Below, in pieces: positions 1-12,800 of a DNA stretch of 64,000 nucleotides. The stretch is taken from the NCBI GenBank assembly GCA_023078555.1, contig JALAAN010000010.1, forward strand, positions 1,426,001 to 1,490,000, in the 5' to 3' direction. The stretch's first letter is position 1. The number at the start of each line of letters is the position of its first letter. The position numbers were made by a program, and so were the translations under genes. The notes beneath the pieces were generated by a model, which searched no databases, was not told the DNA's origin, and was given only the letters and a program-made list of their open reading frames with translations. The stretch comes from Ulva prolifera (lineage: Eukaryota; Chlorophyta; Ulvophyceae; Ulvales; Ulvaceae).

Positions 1-1
1 T

Positions 2-3000
2 GACTACGAGGATCTAAACTGCGCTCCGCAGCCAAGCAGCTTCTGGACCGCGGAGCATGACGAAGGATACGATGCAGAATGGGTCGTGATGCCGCCAGAG
101 GAACGTAGGTGGGGGGAGGAGTTTGTGATCCGCAACAGCACCATGAGCGACTGCCTGTACCTGCTGACGCCAGAGAGTGAAGTGCTGCCAGGCTGCCCCA
201 GTGAATCAGCGGTGACCCGCCGGAAATTGATTGAAGGTATGAATTCAAGTGAAGATGAATTTGTCCCATTTTGCTCAGCAGTGGAGGACTTACATGCTTG
301 GCATGAACGGTCCACGGCTGCAAGTGACGATTGGCATGATATGGTACAGGTGTGTTATTGCTCCCCTGTGCCCTTGTCCACATCTACATGCTGGACTGGG
401 GTCGGTCAACTTTCCTTCTGGCATAATTTGCACTCTAACTGAAACTCCGCCCATCAGCTTTGAGCCTCAACGCTGGAGCATGTTTGCAGAAGTTGCCTGC
501 CCATCCGCAAGCTCCGCCGCCGGACTGGCCGCCTTTCGCAGTGCCGCCACCTAGCAGCCCCCGGAACCGGACGACCCTGGCGCCAGACAGAGCGGATAAG
601 CCGGGGAATCTGGTCCAGCCCATATGCCTCAGTCTCGCATGTGCTGAGTTGCCAGAGCTGCCACCCACACGTGCCCGTGGCGGAGCCCTGCCTACCGCGG
701 CCACTGCTGTCACGCTGGCTTCGCTGCTGCTGGTGTGCCTGGCAGCTGTGCTCTTGAGACTTCGGCGGCTGCACCGCCAAAGTCACGCATTGCCGCAAGG
801 CCACGGCGGGGCTTGTGCAGAAACTGACGGTGGTGATCGTGGCGGTCACGGCCCCCTGCAAGTGCGCGACTCCCCTTCTGCCACAGTGAATTTCACAGAG
901 AAATTGACGCCGCGCTGTCGTGTTTTGAGATCTGATTCACATGTCCGGCCGCGCCACTCTGCGGTGGTGGCCCCGGTTGTGTGCCAACCCTGCACTGCCG
1001 GTACGACGTTGATCCAGAGGCACTCATGCATCATGTGGACCACACATGCAACAGGCAGGCGGCTGCGCGCGCCGGACACTTCCTCCTGTGATGCAAGGAT
1101 CCACTCAGAGAGCAAAGCAGCACCGCAAGCAAGCAAACAGCGCAAATACGACCAAGACTATGCTAGCTCCGAACATCATCACCGCGGGCCTGCAAAAAAC
1201 GTCGATCAATCTTCCCGTGTGTGGCAACTACGCTGCGAGGTCTTGAACAAGCTTGGTGTGGGTGGGTGCAGGCTCATGCGGGCATCGCCGGTCCAATGCT
1301 CCGCACTGGGCACCGCTTCTCGCACGCGACGATGCGATGCGGCGACATGTGCACTGTCGGGGCCGCTGATGGCCCGTTTGCCGCGTATGCACGTCGCATG
1401 CATGCAAAGCGGGTCCTTGCGATGCGCAATGGCAGGCTTGTGCATTATGCAAGTTCTGCAACGCAGCCGCCCGATGAGGGGTCGGACGCTGAGTCGTGGT
1501 GGCTGCTGGGTGCGGGGGCGCATGGGCGCGCTCCTCAGAGCGCACTCGCCGTGTTCGCCCAGGCCGTGGACGCCGGAGAAACCCTGATGCCATCATTGTT
1601 CGAGCAGGCCAGCCGGCCCCAGGAGGTGCACCCTGGTAACAGCCCTGACGAGAGCCACACCGCTGCTACAAGCATCCTGAGCGGCAGCAGCGAAACGCAG
1701 CACACCCCTGGTGATGTGGGCGTAGAGGAGGCCGAGCTGCCGGTGGACTCATGCATCATGCATGACTCGGAGGCCATCGACAGCGGCGTCAGCAACCTGC
1801 TGCCTGCAAATGCCACGGCGCGACTCTGGCATGCGCAGCACGCCCAGCATGATGTCTTGAACAACGCCGCCCCCTCCACTCGAGTTGTTGTGGAAGCAGG
1901 TGCTGAGATGGTGGCCTCGGATGCCACCGACGTGTCTGCTCTGACACTCCTGACAGAACACGGCGCGTACGGCCGCAGCACGCAGCACACAGCAGGCACC
2001 ACGGAGTACTCGACGCTCGCGCCGGCGCCGGATGTCGGCCTGTCTGCGACGGACGCGTTGTTCACGGACCGCTCGGTGCGGCTGCTGCTGTGGCAGCTGA
2101 ACAGCTTCACCAGCGTGGACCGCTTCCTGGGGCGGTTTGAGATGCTCGGGGCTGAGGAGAGACGGCGTGGGGGTGCGCTCTGCGCTGCGCCGCGATGACA
2201 ACCCGCCGCGATGACGACCCGCCGCTGCAGCCCCTACTTTTCCCCTCTGCTGTTGTTCTATTTGTCTATGTCTCCGCGTGATTTGTGACCTGGTTCTCTG
2301 CGGTAATTTGCACGTGGTCGTGACTGCTCTACTGGGTCAAATTGCCTTGCCTGCTGCCACCATTGTGCATGATCACCATGCATCGGGAGACTCACACGGG
2401 CGGCCCCATGCATGCTGGCCACGCTGTGCAGGGCAGGCGGTCGTGCAGTTTGCAAGGTGTGCACAGGACGACTTCACGTACGCCGTGAAGTTCTTCCTCC
2501 ACCCTGATGCCTTTGTCGTCGAGGCCGCGCTGTACGCTGCGTGCTTCCCCGCCATCCGCAGCATGCTCTCCCCGACCGCGGCGCGCCTCGCGCACTCCGC
2601 CTCAACGGCGGTGTCCGGGGGGGAGGCCGTGGCGGCCGCGCAGATGTCGGCGGCGGTTGCGCGGTTCCTGCCAAAGGTGGAGGCGGTGAGCGACGGCGCC
2701 GTGGACGCGCGGGGGCGGCTGCTGCCGCCATGCATTGTGATGGAGAAGGGCGAGAGCCTGCACGACTGGAGCGACCGCGCCCAGCCGGACCTCTTTACGG
2801 CGCTCTCTGTGCGCCGCCCCCGCCCCAAAATACAGCTGTGCATATGCATGCTCTGCCTGACCCCACAACTGGGCTGGGATGCACGCGGCAGTGAGTGTGA
2901 AGGCTGCAGGCCACCTCACGCTGAGGACTTCGCTGTCCCAGGGCTATTCCGGCGGCGTTGTTGCTGCCAAGTCTTTGTGTTGTGTTTCCTGAAATGGGGA

Positions 3001-3943
3001 CCGCCGCAAAGAAGGAAGGTGATGTGCAGGTGCTGTCCAACATCTCCCTCCGCCTCGCCGACATGCATGACGTAGGACTTGTACACCGCGACCTCAAGCC
3101 CGCCAATGTGATGTGGCTGCCGCGCGAGAACCGCTGGACGTTGATCGATTTCGGCTGCGTCGCCCGCACCGGGGCAGAGTCGCCGCTGTGCTTCACGCTC
3201 GCGTACGCGGCGCCGGAGGTCGTCGCGGCGTTCCACAACGGCGAGCCGACCATCAAGGCCACGGCAGCCCTGGACGCGTGGTCGCTGGGGGTCATGGCGT
3301 ACGAGCTGCTGACGGGGGCCCCCCCCTTCCGGCTCCTCACCGACGGCCGCTGCCGGGTGCGGAACCACCATCCTTGCGTGCACCATCTCATGGCCACACG
3401 CTCCATGTGCATATATATATGCTGGGCACATCTTCAGACCACTGCTTTTGGCTGCGGTCATGTGTACGCGTTTGTGTTGTGGTGCTGTGCCGTGCTGTCG
3501 CCCAAGCTCTCTGTTCTCTGTCACCACGTTACGAGCTGGTCACTGAAGGTCCAGCCCACTCGGATCTTGCGGGTCCTTTCACATGGCATACGCAGAGGCA
3601 CTGCTCCTGCGTAGGCTTCCACATGGCATAGCATGCAAACAATGGCAGCCACTGATTGTGCTGCCACACGGCATGGTGCATGTGGTGGAGGGGCGCAGCG
3701 ATCTGGCACTGAGCAAGCTGTACCAAATCGGCAGCTGGGGTGCAGGTGGTGGCGCAGCTGACGGGGGAGCTGCCGCTGCCGTGGGAGGCCGGCCTCGACG
3801 CGGGCGTGCGGCGCCGCCTCGGAGCCTTCCAGGCGCCGGTGCTGCAGCTGCTGCAGCGCGACCCCGCGCGCCGCGTCGCCATGCGCCGCTTCCACGACAC
3901 CTGCACCCGCCTCTTCTCCAACCGCACCACCGTCGAGGCGTAG
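2..3943 (+). CDS. Single-pass transmembrane protein kinase, 5' end outside window
   Basis: Membrane-anchored protein kinase, probably Ser/Thr type; its ligand and substrate are not deducible. Exons modelled at 2-350, 490-861, 1272-2172, 2432-2808, 3030-3356 and 3746-3943 (stop TAG), with matching codon phase at every junction. The upstream part has an N-glycosylation-like NST. Exon 2 has one hydrophobic helix (around 693-755, VTLASLLLVCLAAVLL) followed by RLRRLHRQ, a typical stop-transfer segment, so the N-terminal part should be extracytoplasmic and the kinase cytosolic. A low-complexity linker of about 250 residues follows. Kinase landmarks are the AVKFF lysine motif, HRDLKPANVMW catalytic loop, DFG (IDFGCVA), AAPEVV and DAWSLGVMAYELLTG. 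The glycine loop is atypical (LGAEERRRGGQAVVQF). All catalytic residues I can find are present, so it is likely active. The ectodomain resembles nothing I recognise. Confidence 0.82.
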
Positions 3944-6900
3944 GCCATGTCACCGCGGGGCTGTCTGTGTGGCCTCTCACGCGGATGCATGCATGCGTGA
4001 TGAAACCGGTGTGAGCTTGTACGCCACGTCCGCCCGCGTGTGGGGACCGGGGGCAGGTCATTGGGGGGTTGTTGCTGCTAAAAATGCCTTATTTTTTAGG
4101 TCGGGGTGAGTGTGTGTGGGGCAGCAGCAGCACGTGCTTACAGGGGTTGTGTGCAGGAAGTTGCGATTTCTGCAGGAGGGGCCTTGAGACGGTTGATGGG
4201 ATTTGTAGAGGTGATGTACCTGAAGGAATGAGTCTTGGTGGGCAGTAGATGCTATTGCTCCGCTGCATGGGGGACTGCTGCTAGCAGTTGACAGCGTAGG
4301 ACCTGTCATGCATTGCCTGTCATGCATTGTCACGGCAGCAGCACTGCTGCCGCTGGCGCGTACACGATGTGCAATCATACAGGATGTAGTGTGTGATGTA
4401 CCTCCATTTCCGTGATGTTTGGCCTCAGCCTTTCATGAGGTACCACAGGTGACTCTTTGTATCATAAATATAGCCAAGACACTTTTGTCATTGGGTGTGG
4501 ACTGCTGTGTGCCCATGGCCTGCAGGGCCAGATGAGCGAATGCCGCCTTCTGTCTGGGGATGCAGATCTTTCTGGGGATGTAAAGCGTTCGAGTTGTTTC
4601 CGACGAAGCTCAGGCACAGGCTGAGTTCAAGGAGGCGGGTACCGAAGGGCACCAGACGGCGCTGTGGGCATGCACCCGCCCCATGCATGTACAAGAGGCT
4701 CTCGATCCTGGATCCAGTTCCGTCGTTGCAACACCAGCCACGTCACAAGGGGAGGTGCACATGCATGCTATCAGATTGTGAGATGTTGGCATGATGTGTG
4801 CTAACGGTCTCGGAGCGTCAGTTCACGAGGTCTCAGATCTGTCGAATGCCGTTGTGCACATGTGCGTAGATGCCGAGGTTGTGTTCTTGCATGCGCAGTC
4901 GGTTACTGAGACCGCGTGCAACTGTGCACAGTTCGGTTTCTGCGTGCGCTGGGTCAAATATTTTCGACAGGTCTTCAATCGCAAGCTGTCAACGCACGGC
5001 GTTGGCCGCAGCGGCTAGCCCTCACTGCGCGCTTCCTCCGCGCCCATTGGCTCTCGCAGCGCGCTTTGTGCACTCACAGCGATAAGACTGATGACATCGT
5101 AGTGGTCATTGCAACAAGGACCAGTTGCAGAGGAAGGTAGCTCTGGAGCAACCGCCATGGCGGCTTTTGTGATGCTGGTGCACCGTGCACTTCTTCGCAT
5201 CTATCAGCACAGCCTGCACGTGTGTGGGCATCGTGTGAGCAATACCGCAACCATTTCTAAGGCATCTCTGCGCTAGGCATAAATCGGTAGAAGAGGAAGT
5301 CTGTATGGTTGTCGTGGGCTCGAGGCTCCGCAGATGACACAAGCGCCACAGCATACAATTTTGAGCGGCCAAACATCCTGATCAATTAAAGAACATGCTA
5401 CGACTTCCTCTGTTCTATTCAAGGGGTCATCTCTACTGCACATTCCGGCTCCCCGATCGAGTGCGCAGTGCAGCATTCCCGACAAATGCTGGGAAAACGA
5501 CGTTAGCTGCCATCTTCCCGACAAGCCTGAGCTGTGTCCGCGTAAAGTTCCACAAGCGTGGGCTTCTTTCGCATGGCTGTATTAACGTCGTTTACCGCTG
5601 CTGGGATGTCATGGGGCATGATGCCAAGGCACCGTGACGATGCAATGGTACATGCCACAGGCTCATACAGAACAATCAAAGACGGAGAGCTAAATTGCTT
5701 CAGGTTTAAATTTCGCACGGGCTCGGGCCATAGCATACCAGGATCCAGTGATGCCATTGTCTGAAACATCAGCCATGACCTTCTGCCGTGGAGTACAGAT
5801 TGGGTGAGCCAGGTCCATGGCATTGCATGGCATTGCAGAGGTTACCAACACTGCTTGTAGCAACGGCAGCACACTACTCAATGCAGCGGCTACGCGTGGT
5901 CTGCTTCCGTCAGCACACAGTGCTTGCAAGCAATAGAATTGCTCTGACAACCCAAATATACAGATGCTGCTGCTGTACTGTCACCTGCAGACTCAGCATA
6001 GATGATATGTCTAATCGCTGGGCAGGTGACTCAGCAGAGCAGCTGGCGCCTAGCACGTTACACTTCTGAAGACGTGTCCACTACTGATGCCCAGCATGAT
6101 CTGCAAAAGCATGATTGCGGCACAGGCAGGCAGGCAGGAAACTGGATGCCCACACCTGTGGAACGGCACAATGCTCCCTATGCTCTGCCTCTCCATGTAT
6201 GCTGAACGAGGGGGGGGAGGCACGTGGAGAGCATTGAAACAATTTCGGGGGCACAAATGAAGAGCACACGATTTCTCCAGGCTGCTGGCTGAACTCTTGG
6301 GCCTCGGCTTCCATATGCAAGGTCGCATGCACCGGTGGTGTATACAGAGGCATGGGCAGCGGTGTGGCAGTCCTGTGCACCAGTGACAGCATCACAACTG
6401 TGTACAGACATGCTGCTAGGAGATTTTCACCTTCATTGTGCCATGTACACAAGGGGCATGGCACAAGGGGCATTCAGTGCTCCTAGCTGCGCTCCCAGCA
6501 CTGCTCGAGGCACGTGCCCCCTCGCACAGTACAAATGAGCTTTGGCGATGATCACCAGGAAAATCAAGCCAGGGCTGCATGGCCTCAGGAGAACGCGTTC
6601 GGCAGACCCGGCGTATTGTTTTGTCTGAATGCCAGCCTCAAGGAGTGTGTTTCTGGTGCTCCTCCAGCCTGGTGAGCTCCCAGCGGACTGCTCACCCGAG
6701 CCAGTCAGATGCTGCTGCATTGGCGACACGTACATGTCTGCAACTCATCTGATGCCACGCGTTGTGGCATCGATGTCAGTACCACCACTCCACCGTTGCT
6801 AGAGTGTGAATGGATGCCAGGCACACTGCCACGCATGATCTTCCCGGTGCATGTCTTCTCTTCAGTGCTTTAAAGTTGAAGGGCAGATCGCAGGACTGTC

Positions 6901-7853
6901 TCGGGGCCCTGGAGCACAGCGATAGGCCCGCCCGCCTCGCTTGTATTCACATGGTACAAGCAGGTATGAAAGGAGTGATACTGGCAAGCAGTTGCGTTGG
7001 CTTATGACCACAGAAGATAGAATGTTGGCACTTGCAACTGCGGTGGCGCAGATCAAGGTGAGGCTGGTGTACATAGATTCTGGGCTTCTGCTGTTGGGCG
7101 CCATACGCCACAATGATGGCACAAAGGGATACCCAATGGCATTGACTCGTGGTGGGGGGTGAGGTAGTAGCCTGCTGGGCGGACGTAGCCGAGGGCATGA
7201 ACGTAGATACGTCTCCCGGATGGATTGCAGGGTCGCCGAGGTGCTTGCATACTCGTCCATACGCATGATGGGAAACCAAGTTGCACATGGCATGCGTGGA
7301 CATAGGCAGGTGTGCAAGTGGATGGCATTGACTGGTCGCGAAACAGGGTAAGCTCCGTCCAGATAAATCGCACACTCTTGGTGCAAAACAATACAGCAAC
7401 AGCAGCTCTGAAATCAAGTACCACTCTCTTCTAATGACATAACTCTGCACTCTAAAAGGAAAACACATTGTAGGCAGGGCTGCAAAACGGCACTATGTTG
7501 CAAAAGCTGCGGTGCTCAATCTATCTACCGTGCAATGGCCATACGCAGCACAGCCCCCACCGACACCCAGCTGCGTGAAACGCATGCCACGGGCGTTCTC
7601 GGCACAACGCTCTATGCAGGCATCAGGCGGTGTGAACCATGGGGGGCTGGCACAGACAGCCTCCACTGCAGCGCCTTCGAGGCGGTTCTATCTCCGCGGC
7701 GGCCGCAGGCCCTCGCCGCTCTGCGACACTGGCCAGGCAAGCCAGTGCGCTAAAGCGCCTGCAGCGGCAGCGGCACCGGCCTGGTGAAGGCGGGCGAGCC
7801 AGGCGCATCATTGCTGCGCAGGAGGGCTCGGCTCCGCCGCCGCCGTGAGTGGC
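3944..7853. other. Convergent intergenic region without a supported gene
   Basis: About 3.9 kb between the stop codons of the kinase (+) and the BEACH gene (-), near 50-55 percent GC by eye. Open frames are short and overlap on both strands, with no recognisable protein. It holds G-runs soon after the kinase stop (4040-4066), a 14-base tandem repeat (4302-4329) and a small palindrome (4334-4351). I see no convincing tRNA or other RNA gene. Confidence 0.6.
4302..4351. repeat. 14-base tandem duplication followed by a palindrome
   Basis: CCTGTCATGCATTG occurs twice head to tail at 4302-4315 and 4316-4329. It is followed at 4334-4351 by GGCAGCAG-CA-CTGCTGCC, a perfect 8-base inverted repeat. No function is apparent. 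Confidence 0.6.
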
Positions 7854-9800
7854 CTAGGTGCCGTCGTGCTCGTTGACGGGGCAGACGGCGAGGTTGGGGG
7901 CGGGCGTGATGGTGCGGCGGATGTCGGGCGACAGCAGCACGACGGCACCGTGGGAGGTGCCGAGGGCGATGCAGCCCTCCGGCGACACCAGCGCCGCCGT
8001 CACGTCGCCCTCGTCCGGCAGCATCTGCATCTTGTACCGCATCACCCTCTGCACGCAGCCGCTGTGTCAGCAAGCAGCAGCCCTGGTCGGGAGGGGGCAC
8101 GGGAGCCGGTGGGGGCATGGCTCATGCATAAACTCGTTCTACATGTGGGGAGGTGGTGCTGTTGTGATCGGTTGTAAAACAAATGTGGTTGCACTGCTGC
8201 CTGTCTCGCTGACTTGATGGTTGTGGCACGTGCATGACATCCATGCACTGGTGTGCAGCTCAGTCAGACTGCACTGAGTGGTAGAAATAGCAATTTCCTC
8301 AGCAGGATGGAACCCTGGCATGAAGTGACATGCGCGCATGCAGCTGCCACCATGCTGCAAGTGACCACAACAGAACCAACAGCTCCATCCATCAATGCAG
8401 TGACAAACTCACTGGCACAAGGCAGGGCTGGGCTGGAGGCAAACCCGGAGACTGTGGAGCCACAGGAGCAGCGGCGCCGATGCCCGCCGCATCGGGCCGG
8501 CGAGTGCCGCGCCGCCGCCTCCGTCCACGCGGGCGCCGGCAACAACCAGCAGCCGCCCGCACGGCGACACCGCCAGCGCCGACGCCGCCTCAGCCACCTC
8601 CGCCGCCGCCATCTCTTGGCCCTGCACGTGCCACACGCGCAGCTGCCGCAGGCCGGCGCTGTACGCGACGACGGCCGGCACAAGGTCGCTCGTGGCCAGC
8701 AGCGTCGCGGGCTGCGGCAGGCGCGCAAGCACGCGCAGCAGGCGGCCGCTGGGGACGTGGTGGAGGAGCACGGCGCCGTTGGCGGCGGCGGAGGCGGCGG
8801 TGCGGAGCACGCCGGACGCGGAGACGGCGGTGACGGGGGCGTCGTGGCCGTAGAGGTAGCGGCAGGGGCCGCCCATGAGCGGCGGCGGGGCGCGGCCCTT
8901 GCTGGGGCCACGCACGGGCCACACCGACAGCAGCGCGTCCTCGGCGCCCGCGATGAGCACGTACTGCGTGCCCGCCCGCCCCTCCACTGCACAGCACAGC
9001 ACAGCGGTCAACACACTCTGTGCAGACACTCTGTGAACATAACTTCGCATGCACTGATTGTGATACAACATGCCGGTTTCGACAAACAGCAGACCACAAG
9101 GGCTTGCAGATGGTCGCACCATGAGTGTCTGACAGAGGAGATGCACAGCCAGCATTGCGTGCCCCGGCACTCAGCTCTGGCGGCAAAGAGCACTGTGGCC
9201 GGGCGAGCAGTTCACACACATTTCCAGAACAGTACAGGAGCTCGGGCCACTGCCACACATCTGGCCGGCAAGCTACCCATGCCGGCAGCGGCTGACAAGC
9301 GAAAGACAGCGTGGGGCTGGAGGGGGCCGGAGGGGGCGCACTGGTTGCGATGGACAGGCACGTGACCGGCGCGCGGTGGGCCGTGCCGGACTGGCGCAGC
9401 GCGCCGGTCTCAAAGTCAAAGACGCGCAGGCTGCAGTCCCAGTGGCCCGCGGTGATGATGTAGGGCGTGCGGGGGATGGCGGCGTAGGCGCCGGGGCCGC
9501 GCGGCACGCCGGGCCCCCCGATGAGGCGGCCGGCCACCGCGGGCTCCACGACCACGTCGCTCGGCAGCTGCGCCGCGAACGAGTACGGCATCACGTTGCT
9601 CGTGTGGTGCCACTTGTGCGCAAACACCTGCACGTGCCAACATGTTGGGGGGCGGGTGGGGGCGCACGATCACGTCTAAGGACACGGAGGCTGCCTCAGC
9701 AAGCTTTGCTGCTCATCAGGCTGCCCTCAAGCAGCTGTCGCCAGAAAAACCTCAACATGCGGGGAACAGCGAGCGCTCAGAGAGGCGGCCGCACCTGCTG
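7854..9800 (-). other. C-terminal WD40 propeller of the BEACH protein
   Basis: WD-like repeats across the last four exons: [83 protein letters not shown], and the final [20 protein letters not shown]. The protein ends at TAG (7854-7856) shortly after the last blade, so there is no C-terminal FYVE domain. Confidence 0.85.
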
Positions 9801-12800
9801 GTCCGCATTCACATGCACCAGCCGCGCGCCCTTGGCCGTCTCCACTAGCTCCAGCGCCACCACCGCCGCGGCGGACGCCGTCGCCGGTGGCGCGCTGCCC
9901 TGGCAGCGCTGCAGCACATCCGGCGCGTGCAGCAGCGGCGCCGCCGCCGGCGGCGGCGGCGTGCGCCGCGGGTGCTTCCGCCGGAATAGCTGCGCGGGCG
10001 TCTGCCCGAACTCGCGGATCTGGTCGAGCACGGCGCGCTGCATGCCGGCGTCGGGGAGGTCCGCGACGCAGACGGAGCCCTCGTAGGTGAGGGCATGGAA
10101 GACGTTGGCGGCGTCGACGGCGGCAGGGCCGCGCTGCTTGCAGCCGAAGATGAGGTCGATCCACTCGTGCAGGTGCGCCGAGACATAGTCGCTCTCCAGC
10201 GCCTCCCTGCACGCGGCAGCCGCCGGTTGTGTGCTCTGGGGTATGAGGCCCCACAGAGGAAGTGATGCAGAACAATGCAGTACTGACAGTTTTCTGGAGA
10301 AGGGTGTGGCTGAGGTGAGAGATCAAAGAAGAATGGGGTTGCCATGCAAAGGCGCCGCAGTTGGTCGGGCTCCGCGAGGGTGACAGTACAAAAACGCATG
10401 CCAATCGCAAACCCCCCGACATGCACCCTGGGCGCGCGGCCTCTCCCCGCACCCACTGCGCGCGGCCGCACAATCGCGCGTGCAGCTCCCACAACGCCGC
10501 ACGGCAGTCGCCGACACCGGCAGCAGATCGCCCACCCAACAACAGCGAGAGGCGGGGGCGCGCACCGGTGGATGCGGATGAACTCGTCGGGGCTGCCGGC
10601 GGCCCAGCGCGGGAGCTCGACGTCGTCGACGGCGGTGCCGGAGTGCGTGCGCCCGAGGTCGAGGCCCTCGGCGTTGCAGAGGAAGGCCGCGTTGTAGTAG
10701 AACTCCGGCACCATCTCCTTCACGTCGCTGCTGTTCTTGAGCACCTGCGTCCACGCGCGGGGCAGGCTCGTGAACAGCCGGTCCGCGTGGTCAAACCGCC
10801 CACCCTGCACCGCGATCGGCAGCCGTGATGCGGCAGGCTCTGTTGACCGGCAGAGTCGACGTACGGTAGGATTCACTAGCAATACCTTGTGCATGACCTT
10901 GGTAGTGGCCATGTGCCAGTAGCCACATGGACGAAAAAGGGGCGAACAACCGAAAACAAACCAATCCAGACAGCGGCGTGCTGTCAGTGGTGTCGGGCAG
11001 GTGTGTGCGGATGCGCGCGCACTTGCTCTACTGACCCTGCTGTGAAAGAAGCACAGCACTCAGTGCGACTCTGCTGGCATCGAGCTCACAGGTCGCCGAA
11101 GCAGAAAAACGTTGTAACTGTGACAGTGCTCAGGAAGCACACGCCAGAGATCAGCGTGCAACAGTGCAGCCAGAAACAGACACGCATGCCGGAAGAAGCG
11201 GCGCGTGACATTCGGAGCACGCTGAACAAGCACCTCAGCCTTGCGGGGAGAGGACGGGCTACAAGTGCTGCGGCCACTGCATGGCACAGCATCATCGCCA
11301 ACGACCAGGCGTTGCGATAAAGCACAGTGATCCAAACATCCACACAGCACGCACACGCAGGCAGCCAGCTCAGTGCTGCGTGGGGGCGGGGGCGCACCTG
11401 CAGCGAGCGCGCGAGCGCCGTGAAGGGCTCCATGCGCAGCAGGTACCACAGCACGATGCCCGCGGAGGAGTAGTGCGTGCCGTAGAAGAAGGGCGCGACG
11501 CTCTCGTCCTGCAGCAGGCTGTTGTAGCGCTCGTGGAAGCGCTCGAGGCGGTCCTCGTTGAGCGCGCCGATCGGCTTGCTCAGGTCGCGGAACGAGGCCG
11601 GGTCCGCGAGGTCGAGGCACTCTGAGTACCAGTCCTGCACGACCCAGGGGAAGACGGGGTACTGCGCGAGGTCGCAGTAGGAGCGGCCCGCGAGGGTGTT
11701 GAGTAACATGAGGTAATCGAAGTTGGACATGTCGCCGGAGGCCCAGCGCTTGGCGGCCGAGGCAGCGGCGGCGACGGTGCGGCGGCGGTCGAAGAAGGTG
11801 GCGTTGGGGACACCGGCGAAGACGGCGCCGCAGAGGACGTCGCGGTCGGCGGGGGTCGGCGCCGCGATGAGCGCCGGGGGGTGGCCGGAGAGGGGCAGGA
11901 AGTACAGGTGCAGGGCGCGCTGCTGCAGCAGGAAGCGCGCATGGTGCACCTCGGCCACATCTTCCAGTGACCTGCACGGACCGCTGGCTCACCGCTGTTG
12001 GCTTTCGGTGGGGCAGTGGCACGCACAGGATGACCACAGCCACCAGAGTCCTTGTGCAGCCACTGCAGTACAGGGCAGTGGCCACGCAGCACCATGGCAG
12101 CAATGCCTGCTTAACAAGAGCAAGCACGTACAGGCAGTAGGCCTGCACACATCCTGAAGCAAGGAGCGCAGCAGAGCCGGGCCTGCCAGCGGCGGATGCG
12201 CACCAGCTCCAGATGCGCGACCCCGCGGCAGCGTAAAACGCCAGCGTCGCCCCCCCCACCACCACCCGCCCGTCGATCTCCCCCCGCGGCGTGACCAGCA
12301 CGCAGCCATCGATCAGGACGCGCGCCGCGCCCCCGTGCGCCCCCCCAGCCACCGCCGGCTGCGTGTCGGACGGCGCCGCCAGCTCAAGTTCTACACGCGG
12401 CTCCCCCTTCGCGTCGACCGCAGCGTCGCCGCCGTCGGCCCCGTCCGCGGCGGCGCCCTCCTCCGCGTCCTCCTCCGGCACCTCGTCATCCGCCTCCTCC
12501 TGCAGCACCGTGTGCCGCGCCTGGCTGCCGAGTTTCTGCAACTCCTTCAGCGCATCGTCCTCCGTGCGCCGCACGCTGCTGCTTGGCTTGTCCTCGTCGT
12601 CGTACGGCCGGTGGTCGCGGTTGCGCTTCAGGTGCACCCGCCGCCGCAGCGCGTCCTCAATATTGGCCAGCTTCTCGTGCCGCTCCTCGTCGCCGCCCCG
12701 CCCGCCCTCAACATCCACCGGCGCCCATGCCTGCCGCTCCGCGGTCAGCCCGCGCAAAAGGTCGCGCAGCCGCCGCATCGCGGCGGCGTCCGTTGCGGCC

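Noticed and set aside
8253..9365. 370-codon plus-strand open frame opposite the WD40 exons
   Set aside because: It is the high-GC antisense shadow of BEACH exons with very Arg/Ala/Gly-rich translation, while the minus strand has clear WD40 repeats and phase-matched introns.
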